Shown here piece by piece: positions 11,645 through 49,124 of a DNA stretch of 64,000 bases; the stretch's first letter is position 1; every line of letters begins with the position of its first letter. Below the pieces are notes generated by a model. It worked only from the letters and a program-made list of their open reading frames with translations, made no database searches and had not been told where the DNA came from. The position numbers and the translations under genes were made by a program. Origin of the DNA: Perca fluviatilis (lineage: Eukaryota > Chordata > Actinopteri > Perciformes > Percidae). The stretch covers positions 10,203,776 to 10,267,775 of the forward strand of contig NC_053127.1 in the NCBI RefSeq assembly GCF_010015445.1. The letters run 5' to 3'.

Positions 11645-12681
11645 CTAATTAAATGGATCTTGGACTTCCTGAGTGGGTGGCCACAAAGAGTAAGGGTGGG
11701 GAACACACTATCTTCACTTCAATTGGGACACCACAAGGTAGTTAATTAAATTTGCAGATGATACTGCTCTGATTAGTTTACTGGAGTGAGATGAAACTGA
11801 ACATGGTCCAGTGTTGCATGAATTTGCTGACTGGTGTGAAGCCTCCTAGTTGCATTTGAATACGTCCAAGACCAAAGAGCTGGTCTTTCATTTTAGACGT
11901 GGGGCTCCGTCACCCACTCCGACTCTGATAAGAGGAGAGGAGATAGAGATGGTGACTCAGTCTTATCATTGACCATAAATTATACTGGGATCAATGTGCT
12001 GATGCTGTTTTTAAGAAGGGCCAACAACGTTTGTATTTTCTTAGGAAACTTAATTATTTTAATGTTGATAACAAATTTCAGACTCTTTTTACAAGTCCTT
12101 TATCGAGAGTATTCTCTCCTATTGTATTGTATGCTGGTATGGACATTCAAAAATCACCCTTAGGAATAAATTAGGGAAGATTGTTCAAACCTGTGGAAAA
12201 ATCATTGGTGAGCAACAGGTAGACCTGTACCAACTATATCCGACCAGATTGGCACCGAAGGCAGACAAGGTTTGCATGGATACAACCCATCCACTTTTCA
12301 GTGGAGTTCAAGCCGCTCCCTTCTGGTCATAGATATAGATACCCTAACGTCAGAACCAACCGAGCAAAAAACTCATTCATTCCCATGGCAATAACCCAAT
12401 TAAATAAGATGTGGGGAGGGGTATGACTGGAGCAGGAATATATGTGAAGTACTGTGCACTAGTTTCATTTATTTATGACATAAATAGGTCTTTTAGGGAA
12501 GTGCAACATACTCCTTTTTACTGTATTCTATTTATTGATGTGTGTATGTTATGTGTTATATAAATAGTGCTGTAGATGTCTGGTTCAGTGTTTCTGTTGT
12601 GGATTATGTTATGCCTGTACTGTACAACAAATTGCCTCTCTGGGACATTAAAGTTTTCTAAATCTAAATCTAAATCTAAGA
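11645..12681 (+). mobile_element. 5'-truncated Rex1/CR1-like LINE fragment
   Basis: Conceptual translation across several frameshifts gives reverse transcriptase C-terminal signatures. These are WILDFLSGWPQ, GTPQG, FADDTALIS (the palm motif with the catalytic Asp pair), and KTKELVFHFRRGAPSP. Post-RT text follows: HKLYWDQCADAVFKKGQQR and the FRKLNYFNVDNKFQ region. The 3' end carries the tandem hexamer (AAATCT)n at about 12660-12680, typical of Rex/CR1-clade tails that replace poly-A. Small deletions between GTPQG and FADD and multiple stops show it is dead. Confidence 0.8.
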
Positions 12682-13038
12682 GTTTAGGATTAGTGGTCAG
12701 ACAAAGCAAGCAATTTAAAGACCTTGGGCTTTAGGAAATTGTGACAGGCATTTACTGACATTTTATAGGCAATAGACAACAACAACAATTAATGGATTCA
12801 TTAGTAATGAAATCAAGTTATCGTTAGATGCGCCCTTGAAAAAAAAGACTCAAGTGGATTATAATGTTACTCAGTTTCTGCTAGATGTAATTAATTAATT
12901 GTTTTTATAACATACAGTATAAGCCCTAAAAACTTTGTAAGGCAACAAATACAGCACTCCATGTCAGAGATGTGTGTTGAAAAAAAGTATTAAAAAAATA
13001 TTAGTGCACCTTTAAGAGGGGCCCATCAAAATGAAACT

Positions 13039-13419
13039 TTAAAGGAGCAGTGTGATTTAGTGGCATCTAGCGGTGAGATTGCAGATTGCAACCAACCAAG
13101 TAAATACCCCTTCCCTCACTCCTCCCTTTACAAGGGTGTAGTAAAAACTACAGTGGCCTTCAGGGAATGTAAAAAACACGAATGGCCCTCTACAGGGTTT
13201 GGTTTGTCCATTCTGGGCTAGTGTAGAAACATGGAGGTTTAACATGGCGGGCTCTGTGGAAGACAACCCACTCCCTATGTAGATATGAAGGGCTCAAGCT
13301 AACGAAAACACAATTCTAGGTTAGGGGCTCACAAATGACATAAAAACATACACCCATGAAAGACTCACATAAAATGACATACCAATAGATCCCCTAAATC
13401 CTACACACTGGTCCTTTAA
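13039..13419. mobile_element. Non-autonomous piggyBac-like (TTAA) element
   Basis: TTAA sits at both ends (13039-13042 and 13416-13419). The inverted termini are AAGGAGCAGTGTG on the left and CACACTGGTCCTT on the right. The interior (ATCTAGCGGTGAGATTGCAG) resembles a widespread teleost dispersed repeat. No transposase frame is present. Confidence 0.75.
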
Positions 13420-14877
13420 GGATCTGTATTGGGCGTATATTGTATTTACACTTATATTATTGTGTTCTCAATAAATATAAATGTAATCAAATTACCACCC
13501 AGTGAATTATGCACTGGAAGCCTGGAGGCAAGTAGTATTCCAAGTAGCAGTTGGTATCTTGAGTTCTATAGGCAAAATATAATTAAGCCACTGTGTGCAT
13601 TGCTGTGTACTTGAAGTGTATACACACAATGCACAGTGGGAGGAAGCTCACTCTTCTCCCGGGGCCCAGTCGTGGGTTAATCCAGTCATGAAATAGTTCA
13701 GTTCTGGAGTGCTATCATATTAGAGATGGATGAGTTTGGGTGTAAGTTTACAAATGTGTCTGGCAAAGAAAACAGACACATAGGTGTGGGCTCTGTGCAT
13801 TTATGGTTATGATTAGACAATGCTTCTGAGATTTGCATTTAAATAACTACTTTTACATCATGCAAAAACAAAATACTGTGAAATTATGGATCAACTTTTT
13901 TCAGTTCACAAAATATCTTACTTTCATAAGACAAACAAAGAAAACAATAAACTTTATTGCTCTGTGATCAGTTCCCTGACTCACGCAGATTTTAATCCAA
14001 TGATCAGAGAGCAGTAGTTGGTTGGTAGCATATTAGTGTAACCCAGATGTGCTGTCCCAGCTACAATAAGGAAGCTTACTTGGATCATTGTGAATGTTGA
14101 TGCCAGACACTCTCATTAACACACATCCATCAGACACTCCCCAACAAGGCCAAGAAAGCTGGCTCAATTGACTTTAAAGGGAGCGTTTACTTGAGCTGGC
14201 ATCTGATGGCTGATAGTAGTATTTTTTTCTTTCTTTTTTCTTATTTTTTTAGCTATGGCACTATTTAGCATCTTTCATCTGATTGTTTTGGTGTTACAGC
14301 ACATTCACTATTTGGTTCAGTTTTACCTCTCTCATAAGATTTGTTTCCAGCAGCAGCAGCAGCAGCAGCAGCAGATATTAGCAAATAATCTCTGATAAAC
14401 CCACAGCATGCAACCTACCCAGCACAGCAACATGTGTACATGGAGGAGCATTTGGCAGCCAAACAGATATTTCTTTCTCAGGTGCTGGTGGGGACCATAA
14501 CCAGAGCTAAAGGGAGGCTGTCTACAGGATGTGTAAACAGGCAACTGTTAACTGACACATTAGCCATTATAAGGTGATTATATGTTAATATTGTGTTTAC
14601 ATGCTGCACTGCCCCCAAATTGCCAAAACATGTATTAATGCAGATTTACATACAGTTCTGAATGCAGGTGTTTGGACATTGGTTCTTTTATTTAGGTAAA
14701 GTATCTGCATATTTCTTCCATTACTGTTAGAAAGACTCCATAAAAAAACACAATTGCAAAACTGTTAATGTTTATTAATTTATTGATTGACTATTTATGT
14801 TTACGTTTATAGTCAGATTATTCAGTTGTGCATCTGTCAATATAACAGGGAGCTGACCTTCAAAATAAAAGTGAATG
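13420..14877. other. Intergenic with a (CAG)9 tract
   Basis: A perfect (CAG)9 run lies at 14348-14374. The flanking frames (a minus-strand Cys run in one of them) show no gene-like context. Nothing else was recognised. Confidence 0.6.
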
Positions 14878-16330
14878 CTTTTTTTTTTTATTAAAAATTT
14901 TACAAAACAAGTTATACATTTTCTCAACAATACGGCATCATATACAGAGATAAACATTTCCAACCAGGGAACAGCACAAATCTTTGATAAAGTAAAAGAT
15001 AAATAGCAGTAAAATAAAATATTAAAATAAAAGATAAGTGTATATATATAATGTAAATGGAAACTTAATACATAATGAGAAAAAAAAGTAAATACATACA
15101 TAGAAAACAATATAAAGGCAATATGAAGAAGAATCAAGGCTATAGATTACATTTCCTTGAAAAAATCTTGCAGTAGATCAGCTATATAAATAGTTTTCTT
15201 ATTATTAATAATTTGGATAGACTCAAAAAAGTTCCGGAATTCAATTCTGAAGTGAGCAAAAGCTGGTCGAGATTTAGAAAATTTTGCTTTATGGATATGA
15301 AATTTACCTTGTAGAATTAATAATTTGACAATTCTGTGTATTGTTTTGTTGTCGTAATTAAAAATAACATATTTTGCTTCCAATTTAATTTCATGGTTCT
15401 GTTGAATATTTAAATAGTTTTCAACTTTTTTCCAGAACACCACAGAATATTGACACTCCCAGAATAGATGTATAATAGTTTCTTCTTCAATTTTACAAAA
15501 TTCACATTTATTATCCACAGCCGCAAATCTTGAAATAAATGTGTTCGTGGGATAAATATTATGCAGTATTTTAAAATGTAATTCTTTCATTTTATTGGGG
15601 ATAACAAATTTATATGGTAGAAGCCATGTTGATTCCCAGTGAATGTTAGAATATAAAGAGTTCCAAACAAATTTCCCCCGTGGAGTCAGTTTCTTTTTGC
15701 TGTAAAAGTAATTCCTTATATGTTTATTTGTACATTTATGACTTTTAATATTTATTCCATTAACAAAGAAGATCGGATCCAATTCTTGCAATTCTTGTCT
15801 CTCAGAGTGACATTTAATTAGTGGAAGAATGAAAGGTATAGCATTTACTACCATTTGGTATTCTTTGTGGGTGATAGCAAACATTTTAGATCTAAGAAAT
15901 TACTCATAACTAAGAAGTTGAGCTTCTTCATTTTGTAAGTCTGCAAGAAAAATGATATTCCTATCAACCCAATGTTGCAGATATAAAGACTTATTTTTTC
16001 TGGTTATGAACTCATTGTTCCATATAATAGTTCTGTGTGGAGAAAAGTTGTGTATAAAACATAATTTTGCAGCGTTGAGCACCTGTTGATGAAATTTAGA
16101 TAACTTAATTTCATTATAACTGCATTGTAATATAATTTGGAGGCCTCCCATTTTCCCAAAAATTGTCTGTGGAATAAAGAACCAAAGGGATTTTGGAGCT
16201 TTTAAACATTATTTTATCCATTTAATTCTAAAGGTATTGATCATATCCATAAAGTCTATTACTTCCACGCCACCTGCATTTCTTGGGGCTAAAAGCGAAT
16301 ACTTACGTAATATCAAACGTTCTCTATTAC
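14878..16330 (-). mobile_element. 5'-truncated L1/Tx1-like LINE, ORF2 C-terminus
   Basis: Minus-strand frames at about 16300-15147 encode the end of a non-LTR ORF2. Visible text includes AGGVEVIDFMDMINTFRIKW, IIWNNEFITRKNKSLYLQHW, and GKFVWNSLYSNIHWESTW. The Cys/His motif CEFCKIEEETIIHLFWEC matches the C-terminal zinc-knuckle-like box of fish L1/Tx1 ORF2 (CxxC ... HxxxxC). The ORF ends at 15147 and a 3' UTR follows. The element terminates with AATAAA and poly-A (a plus-strand T-run near 14879-14890). It is truncated at the 5' end about 350 bp upstream of the tlcd3b start codon. One frame break or stop near 16170-16200 shows it is inactive. Confidence 0.85.
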
Positions 16331-16429
16331 GTCTCTGGTAATGTGATTATGCCGCCTGTCACACCCATTGACGGTCACACCGCCTTGTGAACCTTCTCAT
16401 CGGAAGTACCACCTTTATTCCGGTGCCGG

Positions 16430-16681
16430 GTCAAGACTTTTATTTTGACAGTCGCCCTAGAAAGTTCCGTTTGTTTTCTTGCCTTTAGCGCGACAGTGGT
16501 GCTGCTGCTGAGCCTCAACAGAGTGTGTGCGCGCGAGTGTAGATGGTGGACTGTTCCCGGTGAAAAAACAGCGACCCCCCGGCCGCATTAAAATGCCTCA
16601 TCGCCGCGTATAAACGGGCGAAACTCCGCGGAGGGGAGAGAGTCAGGTCTCCAGGCAGGTTTAGAGGAAAATAAAGGCAGG
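16430..16681 (+). promoter_or_regulatory. CpG-rich promoter/5' UTR of tlcd3b with two short uORFs
   Basis: CpG density rises sharply here (for example GGCCGCATT, TCGCCGCGT, ACTCCGCGGAGG) relative to the AT-rich flanks, as at vertebrate CpG-island promoters. A TATAAA lies at 16609-16614. Two tiny upstream ORFs are present: ATG at 16543 (MVDCSR, stop 16561-16563) and ATG at 16593 (MPHRRV, stop 16611-16613). They matter only if transcription starts upstream of them. Confidence 0.6.
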
Positions 16682-42333
<25,652 letters not shown>

Positions 42334-44790
42334 TATCCAGTTCACGATTGCTCGCTCAAGCCGCACACTCAGCTACTAACGCAACTACTTCTGCAAAGGC
42401 ACTAGTTTGACTTAACACATTTCAAATCCCACCATTGAACTGTAGTACACCAGGACTGCCTGCTCTTGTCCCACAACCCCATGGGCATTTTCCGCACACT
42501 TTAAATCCTCCGTTTCAAAAATCTGCTGCCTAAGTGGACCTCTCCACCTATCCAGCTCTACTACTGAAGTTTGATGATTTCTTGTTTTTGTTTTTTTGGG
42601 GATTTTGGCTCTTGCCTGGATCTTTTTGAAGTGCTACACTGCTTACAACACTGAAGAAAGGTCACGTTGGCGTAAAAGAGCTTCCATAGGGAGACATTAT
42701 CTTATCGCCTACTCCTACTGTGTTTACAGCCTCTGCTGATTTGGAAGGTCTGTTACAGTGTATGTGTGAGTGGCTGTTACGACAGGTTGTATTTATTTGA
42801 ATGATTTTACTGTGCTGTGTCAGGATAGTTGCGCTTCCTCTCCCATCCATTCACTCATCCCACCGACGAGAAGAATTACGAAAAGTGGTGGGTGGGGGTG
42901 CAAATTCAGGCAGTATTAGGAATAATTGTGAGGAATACATGTCACCTCATTTACATTTGAGAGCTTAAAACGGCTACATTTGTTACCACCCAGTTAATGT
43001 GACTTTTCACCCCCCCCCTGTTCATTTTGTTCGTAGTTTCCATACAGCATGTTACCGGTTGTTTTCTCCCGTTTGTTAGGCCACAGGGAAGGGGGGGTGA
43101 TGGGGACGTGGTGATGCCTAATGTGTGATGAACTCAGGGCCAAGGTTAGAGCAATAAGGTGAGCGGAGGCTCACCAGGGCAAACGTATACAGAGGATTGC
43201 AATTCCTAAGCAATCTGCTACAAAAAAAACACTGAGGATGTCAGGAGTGATTATTCCTGAAACTGATCATTAACATCCAGTAACTGCTGTGTTTTCCCTG
43301 AGGCTCCACAGATTTATATGCACTTGTGTATCAGCTGTTGCATTGAGCACTTCACACGGGGCTGTATATATTTAATGTTTTAGTTTCATCACAAAAACAA
43401 AGAGTTTTAAAGCTTAAACCTATATCTCAACATCGTGATTGGACCTGAGAGGACTTTTTTTTTTTTTTTTTTTTTCTCTCATGCAAAGCATTTTTTTGTT
43501 GTTGCTTGATTCACAGTTGCATAAAGACATTTACCTTAAAGGCATTTATGAGACAAAATCACATGCTTCACTTTTGATCTTAAGAATATTATTTCTTCAT
43601 ATCAAGAAATAAATAGAAGATATTATTTTCATAGGAATGCGGTGGGGTTAGTTTCGTTCACAATCTAAACCCTGAAGTTAATTGAACAAATAATAATCAT
43701 TTTGGTCATTCAAGCTTTGTAGTGAACTAAACTGATTTAAGTGTGCGTTTATGAGCTTTTTTATTTTTTATGTCCTGCAATTTCAATCTATGCAAAAAAG
43801 AGGCTGCGGTGCATGTATACAACACTAATGTCAAGTAATATCAAATTGATCCACGCCTCAGTATGTTCTTTTCTGGGACCATACATTTATTTCTCCTGTA
43901 CATTTCTACTGGGACTTCACACTACAAATCATGGTCTCATGTTGCATTTTAGTTGGAAGTTAAAAAGGTCTTTGCTTGTCTTTTAACTTTACCTCAGTGT
44001 TTTTGATTCATTTAAATTCATGGAATGCGAGGAAAAAAAGGTGTATATTTATCATTAGTAGTTTTTGTAGCATTCAACAACACGTTTACTAATGTTTGGA
44101 TACTGACTTGATAGGCCTGTCACTTTAAAAAAAGAAAAAAAAAGAAATCAAGTTTGAACGCAACTAATACGAACATCGATCCAATTAGAATTGCTATGGC
44201 CACCGAGCTATATATAGGTTTTGTTGTCATGATAATGTGACTGTAAGGCAGGCAATTGCATTTTTAAAAGACATCAAACTGCTTTACCTTTTATCCAATA
44301 TTTTTTTTAATCTTTAGTTTTGATTCCAAAATGTTTCCACACAATTTCGTCCTCTTTGCGTTTAAAGCGAGCCTACGGATGTAACTTTTGCTGAGCTGTG
44401 AATAGAGTGTGGGATCGTTGTGCATGCAAAAACGTAGCTTGACACTAGTACAAGTAAAGAAAAGTCATATCGGACGGACTCCGTAATGTCAGACAATATC
44501 TATCTAAAGTTTTGTAACATTAGCAGCCACCATAAGCTACTGGTCATACCAGACCAACGAAGGCTGTAGAAGCAAATCCCCCGAGAGTGTTGAATTATGA
44601 GTGAATGAGTGCGGGTGCTTATGAATTCACCTTTTCTATTAATTTCTTCTTTCACAAGTTGCATAGTCTCGCTTTAACGAAGACAACAATTGAGTGGTTT
44701 ACAAAGAGACTGTTCATTTTAGAAAGTCCCCCCCCACGTTGATGTACAAGGCCTGGCCGGTTGAGTTTACTTTCTATACTGTGAAATTTG
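42334..44790 (+). other. tlcd3b 3' UTR and flank, end unassigned
   Basis: The sequence downstream of the stop has no further exon. Canonical AATAAA signals with GT-rich downstream sequence lie far away, at 50528-50533 and 51196-51201. The UTR is therefore either very long or uses a non-canonical signal nearer the stop. No other feature was seen to 44790. Confidence 0.35.
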
Positions 44791-44798
44791 GATTATAC

Positions 44799-45145
44799 TA
44801 GGGCTGAACGGTTTTGGGAAAAAAAATCGAATTGCCATTCTTTCTTCTGTTCGGTTTGCGATATTTATTTTTAGCTAGTTAAATAAAGTAATGCAAAATA
44901 AATGAAAGATCCACTGAAAATGGGACATTTCTGTTACCGATTTGTGATATGTAACATTATTCCAGCCTGTATCTTATGAAAAAATAGTAAATATAATAAA
45001 AAGAGGAATAGAAAATGTTAAACTGAATGATACACCAAACATTTAAATAATTCACATTTGATTAATCGCGGTCTTCACGATTTAGCTTAATCGCATTCTT
45101 TCAAATCGCGATTACGATTTTATAAGGATTAATCATTCAGCCTTA
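44799..45145. mobile_element. 347-bp hAT-type MITE with exact 8-bp TSD
   Basis: It runs from TAGGGCTGAACGG to TTCAGCCTTA and is flanked by GATTATAC at 44791-44798 and 45146-45153. The interior ends with AATCGCGATTACGATTTT and similar words. Related fragments occur at 40081 and 39513. Confidence 0.92.
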
Positions 45146-45159
45146 GATTATACAAATAG

Positions 45160-47590
45160 AAATATTTATACATATTTGCTCTTATACATAGTGACACCGC
45201 CGTGTCTTGAGGGCTCTTTTAATCCTCAAATTAAATTGTTCCCTGAAGGAATTTTCATCTTTCAAGCATCAAGACTGCTAAGCAGACCAGCTGTTGCATT
45301 GTGGGTTCTGTAGTGTTGCTGTGACCTGTGTGGGGGATCTTGTGGTTCTGCACTGCACTATGGCAAACACAAGTGGTATCCATGTCTGGTGGGAGTAGCA
45401 TTGTAGGGAAAAGGTGATGAGTCGTGATCTTGGTAGACGCACAGCCCGTTTGCTGACGAGTAGCATGAGGAGGAGGAGGGAGCAAGGAGAGCCGAGCTGC
45501 TGAATGATGGGCTCGTTTTTTCTCGTTTGGCTGGAGTCCAGCAGAGTGCAGGCCTCTTTTGTCCTTTGCTGACCAGGCCACTGTTATTGGAAACATTCCA
45601 GGTTCTTTGTGCTGCTTTCAGCCGAACTCTCCCACTGTCCTGTTTACCCTCAACTTCTTACACGCACTTGTCTCCCAATATGTAGTGGCGTAAATGAAAT
45701 GGTGGTTAGCTCTGACCTCTAGCTACCAAGAAAGACATTTTATTTACATTAATAAGACGTTATGTTCATCCATTTTATTCTTGCACTTTAGTTTTATAAT
45801 TTATCCGACAGCGTGTCAGAAGTCTCCACTTTCACTGTAGTCAAAGCCAATGCTTGTCACTTCGGTCAACATTTTTATTTTAAAGCTGCAGGTCATCCCT
45901 TCTTAATATGTCTGTCACCTACTTCTTATTGCCGATGTTTCCTCCCTTGCATCCTCCCATCGTGCTCTGCTCTCTTTCCTTTAAACTCATCTCAGTCTCT
46001 TGGCGGATGTGCTCTGCAGTGATACAAAGTAGCTGGTTTGCCCACCTCCCTCCTCTCTGCTGCCATCTGTCGTCAGGATTATCTGCTTGTCCACTCAGCA
46101 GTTTACAGGCAGGACCAGTTGGGATTAGTAGACCTATGCGGGCATTTCCTATTGAAACTGCATGTCTCCTATGTAGTGTGCCGCATTCAGATACATGCAT
46201 CTCCATTGTCATGCCACCATGACCTCACCTTCTACTTAATACACTGACAAAACTGACACATGGCTTTGTTTGAATGCTTTTATGTCATCCCTTAAAGCGC
46301 GATATTGATTTGATTAATGGTTGGTGTTAAGGATTACTTAAATCCGACCATTTTAACACCGACATTTCTGCCAAAATTTCATTCTTGTTTTATCTCGGGT
46401 AGAAAAGCCATTGAAAGAGCATTTATACCATCATGACAAAACAATTTAAGGTGTAGTAGCAGCTCCTTAGCACCCTAAAGTTGAGCCTGTTGTGACAGTT
46501 TTTCAAAATCATTAAACTCCCCTTTGAACAAGGTCTATTTGACAGGAAATAGGTGAGAGTCTGAGAGAATATAGAAAATGTTAACATTCCACGATTTTTT
46601 CGTAACATTTTCCTCAATTTAATTATCAAAAGTTCCCTTTTTTGTTTGCTCTCTTAAGCAGTTTATTCTTTCTTTTCATTGTGTCCATCTGCTAATTAAG
46701 AAAGCGAAATTATATATTTGTAAGTGACGGTGTCCAAAATTCAAATGTATTTTCTATATCTGCAAATTAACCCCCATTTATAAACTGATGACCTTGATTT
46801 GCCGCTTCAATTTTACTAATAATAAAAAAAAAGAAATCCGATTTAATTGGTCTGATCTGATCACACTGACCTGACTAAAGTTATTGTAACTTTTATAGCC
46901 AATGGAAGACGGGCCTCATTATTCCCATCGCTAGGAATCTGGATGGCATAAATGGCATCTGATCCTAAATCTGTGAATCCCTCAGTAGGAATTCTAAAAG
47001 GTTCGAGTCATGCAGAGTACACATATCTTAACCGGTATTCTTTTGTTACTTGATAGATTCTTCTTATCGAAAGTCTTAAGTTCATCTTTGCTCAGGGTTT
47101 GATGAAGTTTGATGAAGTTGTTAACATATGCGTGTGTGTGTGTATAGAGGTTTATTGTAAGATGATGAAATTGTGAGACTGATTCTGAAGATGATCACAT
47201 CTAGAGTGGTATGGTGTTTCTTTTCTAAATTATATTTTTAAAGCGTTTTGTTTTCCATTATAGATTTTTCTTGTATTAATGCTTTCTGACATGGCTTGCG
47301 ATACTTCAACTTCTAAGGGTTGGTAAACCAAAGACTGTCAGGCACTTCAGTTAATCACAGTAACCGTAGTGATATGAAGTGAGATCCATTTGCTTCTCTG
47401 TATTTTTAGACATGCCGTAGATGATTTGTCTTAATAGCTAAGTGACCCACTTCTCACTTAAAAACATAACTACGCTCCAGTCTCACGTCTTTCTTTGGGT
47501 CCTAGAGTGTGACCAACATGTTGAGTTTGTGATGGACGTTACCTCGAAGGATTTAGTGGATACTTGCCAAGTGTTTTAGGTAATTCTCCA
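45160..47590. other. Intergenic or distal 3' UTR, no gene seen
   Basis: The open frames at 45255-45596 and 45813-46247 lack domains, splice sites or family resemblance. Confidence 0.4.
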
Positions 47591-47591
47591 C

Positions 47592-47677
<86 letters not shown>
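47592..47677. repeat. (CA)n microsatellite, about 42 units
   Basis: An uninterrupted CA run. Confidence 0.95.
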
Positions 47678-47678
<1 letters not shown>

Positions 47679-47904
47679 ATTTAAGTTTAGTCTATGGGGC
47701 AGTGACATTTTACTCCGTAATTTGAGCACATTGGGTTTGAAACTACATAATGATTATACTGATAAAGTTTTTGCATTACACAGTAAACGGACACATTAAT
47801 GTAAAAAACCAGATGCTTTGTATTCCTTGTACTTGTATGTAAGAATAGAATGAGAATGGGAACATGGACACCAAAATAACACGTGAACCGAGATGGCTGT
47901 GTCA

Positions 47905-48330
47905 CCATGCTAACGCTATTTAGCATAGGCCTACACTATGCTGAGCAGTAGTCCGCTTCTTGGTAACACTATTTTGAGTGAGGGTTCACTCCATGCTAAC
48001 ACTTCAGCATCGGTTTTATGTTGAGTGGATGTAGAGTTCATGCTAATAATTTATCTTTACATTGTTGAGTCGTATCAAGCTCCAAGCTAACATTTAATAA
48101 GTGTTAAGTGGTGGTTGATGAAAACTTTAGCACAGGCCTACACTACGCTGAGCAATGGTCAGTTCTTGCTAACGCTATTTTGAGTAAGCATATACTTCAT
48201 GCTAACACTTTAGCACACAGTACTACTGAGTGGATATATGCTACATGCTAACACTTTATCTTGATATGATAGCAAGCATCATCAAACGAACACTTTATAT
48301 ATGTTGAGAGGTAGTTGACTCAAAGCCAAC
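47905..48330. repeat. Degenerate tandem array, about 210-bp period with subrepeats
   Basis: AGGCCTACACTATGCTGAGC at about 47926 recurs as AGGCCTACACTACGCTGAGC at about 48136. Each is followed by the ordered words CTATTTTGAGT, CATGCTAACACTT, GAGTGGAT and TTTATCTT. Within each period, ATGCTAAC-type words recur every 50-60 bp, and weaker copies continue to about 48400. No coding frame is maintained. Confidence 0.75.
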
Positions 48331-48975
48331 ACCTTATCACACACTATGTTAAGTGATAGTAGGCTCCATGCTAATCATTCAGCCTGGGCCTATGCTAAAT
48401 TAGTTAGCTTCCATTAAGTTCAGCTCCCATGAGACATTGACAGCCATGGCAGATGGGAGATGTTGGATGCTAACACCTTTTCAGAAATGCATATTAAAGA
48501 AACTGTCTATGACAAGAAACCTTTTAGGAACCGAGAATGGAAATTATAAATGGGGCAGGACTTTGGCTTTCTTTATGGCTAAGGGTTGTTGCCAATAATG
48601 CTGAAATGTAAAACTCCCCAAACTATTTCTGTTTTTATTGAGTCTAGAACTATGTGAGAGCTCCATATCATCTGCGGGCATATGGCATGTTTATTTTAAA
48701 GGTGCTGGAAATAGCACAATGTTCAACAAACGTGGCAAACGTTTGGTGTCTATGTTCCCATCAGTGAAGTCAAGACATATTTATTCATGCATTAATTGTC
48801 ATTTTACATCCAAAGTAATACCAACATAACAAAGAAAATATGCTACCCAGTATGAAGTTTTGGGAATGATAACTGGAATGGGAATGATAACCCCCTCTCC
48901 TTTTTACCCCTGCTCCAGTTGATTCTGTTTTTGCCATCTCTCACATAGTTTGACAACATTTATGACCATGATGGT

Positions 48976-49115
48976 CAGGTTTCAAAATTAACACCATCTA
49001 CCAACCAAAATGCTGGTAAAATATGCAAGTGGCTGGCAGATTTGCTTCACTCACCAGCCAAAAAACATTCACTAGCAATTTGGCTGGTGAACGTAGAAGT
49101 TAATTTTGAACCCTG
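48976..49115. mobile_element. 140-bp hAT-type MITE with exact 8-bp TSD
   Basis: It starts CAGGTTTCAAAATTAAC, ends GTTAATTTTGAACCCTG, and is flanked by ATGATGGT at 48968-48975 and 49116-49123. It is among the smallest intact elements in the window. Confidence 0.92.
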
Positions 49116-49124
49116 ATGATGGTC

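Noticed and set aside
16593..16613. Alternative upstream tlcd3b start
   Set aside because: The ATG at 16593 reaches a stop after six codons; only the ATG at 16682 gives the TLCD3 N-terminus.
45255..45596. 113-codon minus-strand open frame downstream of tlcd3b
   Set aside because: No domain, signal peptide or splice context; composition resembles random translation of unique DNA.
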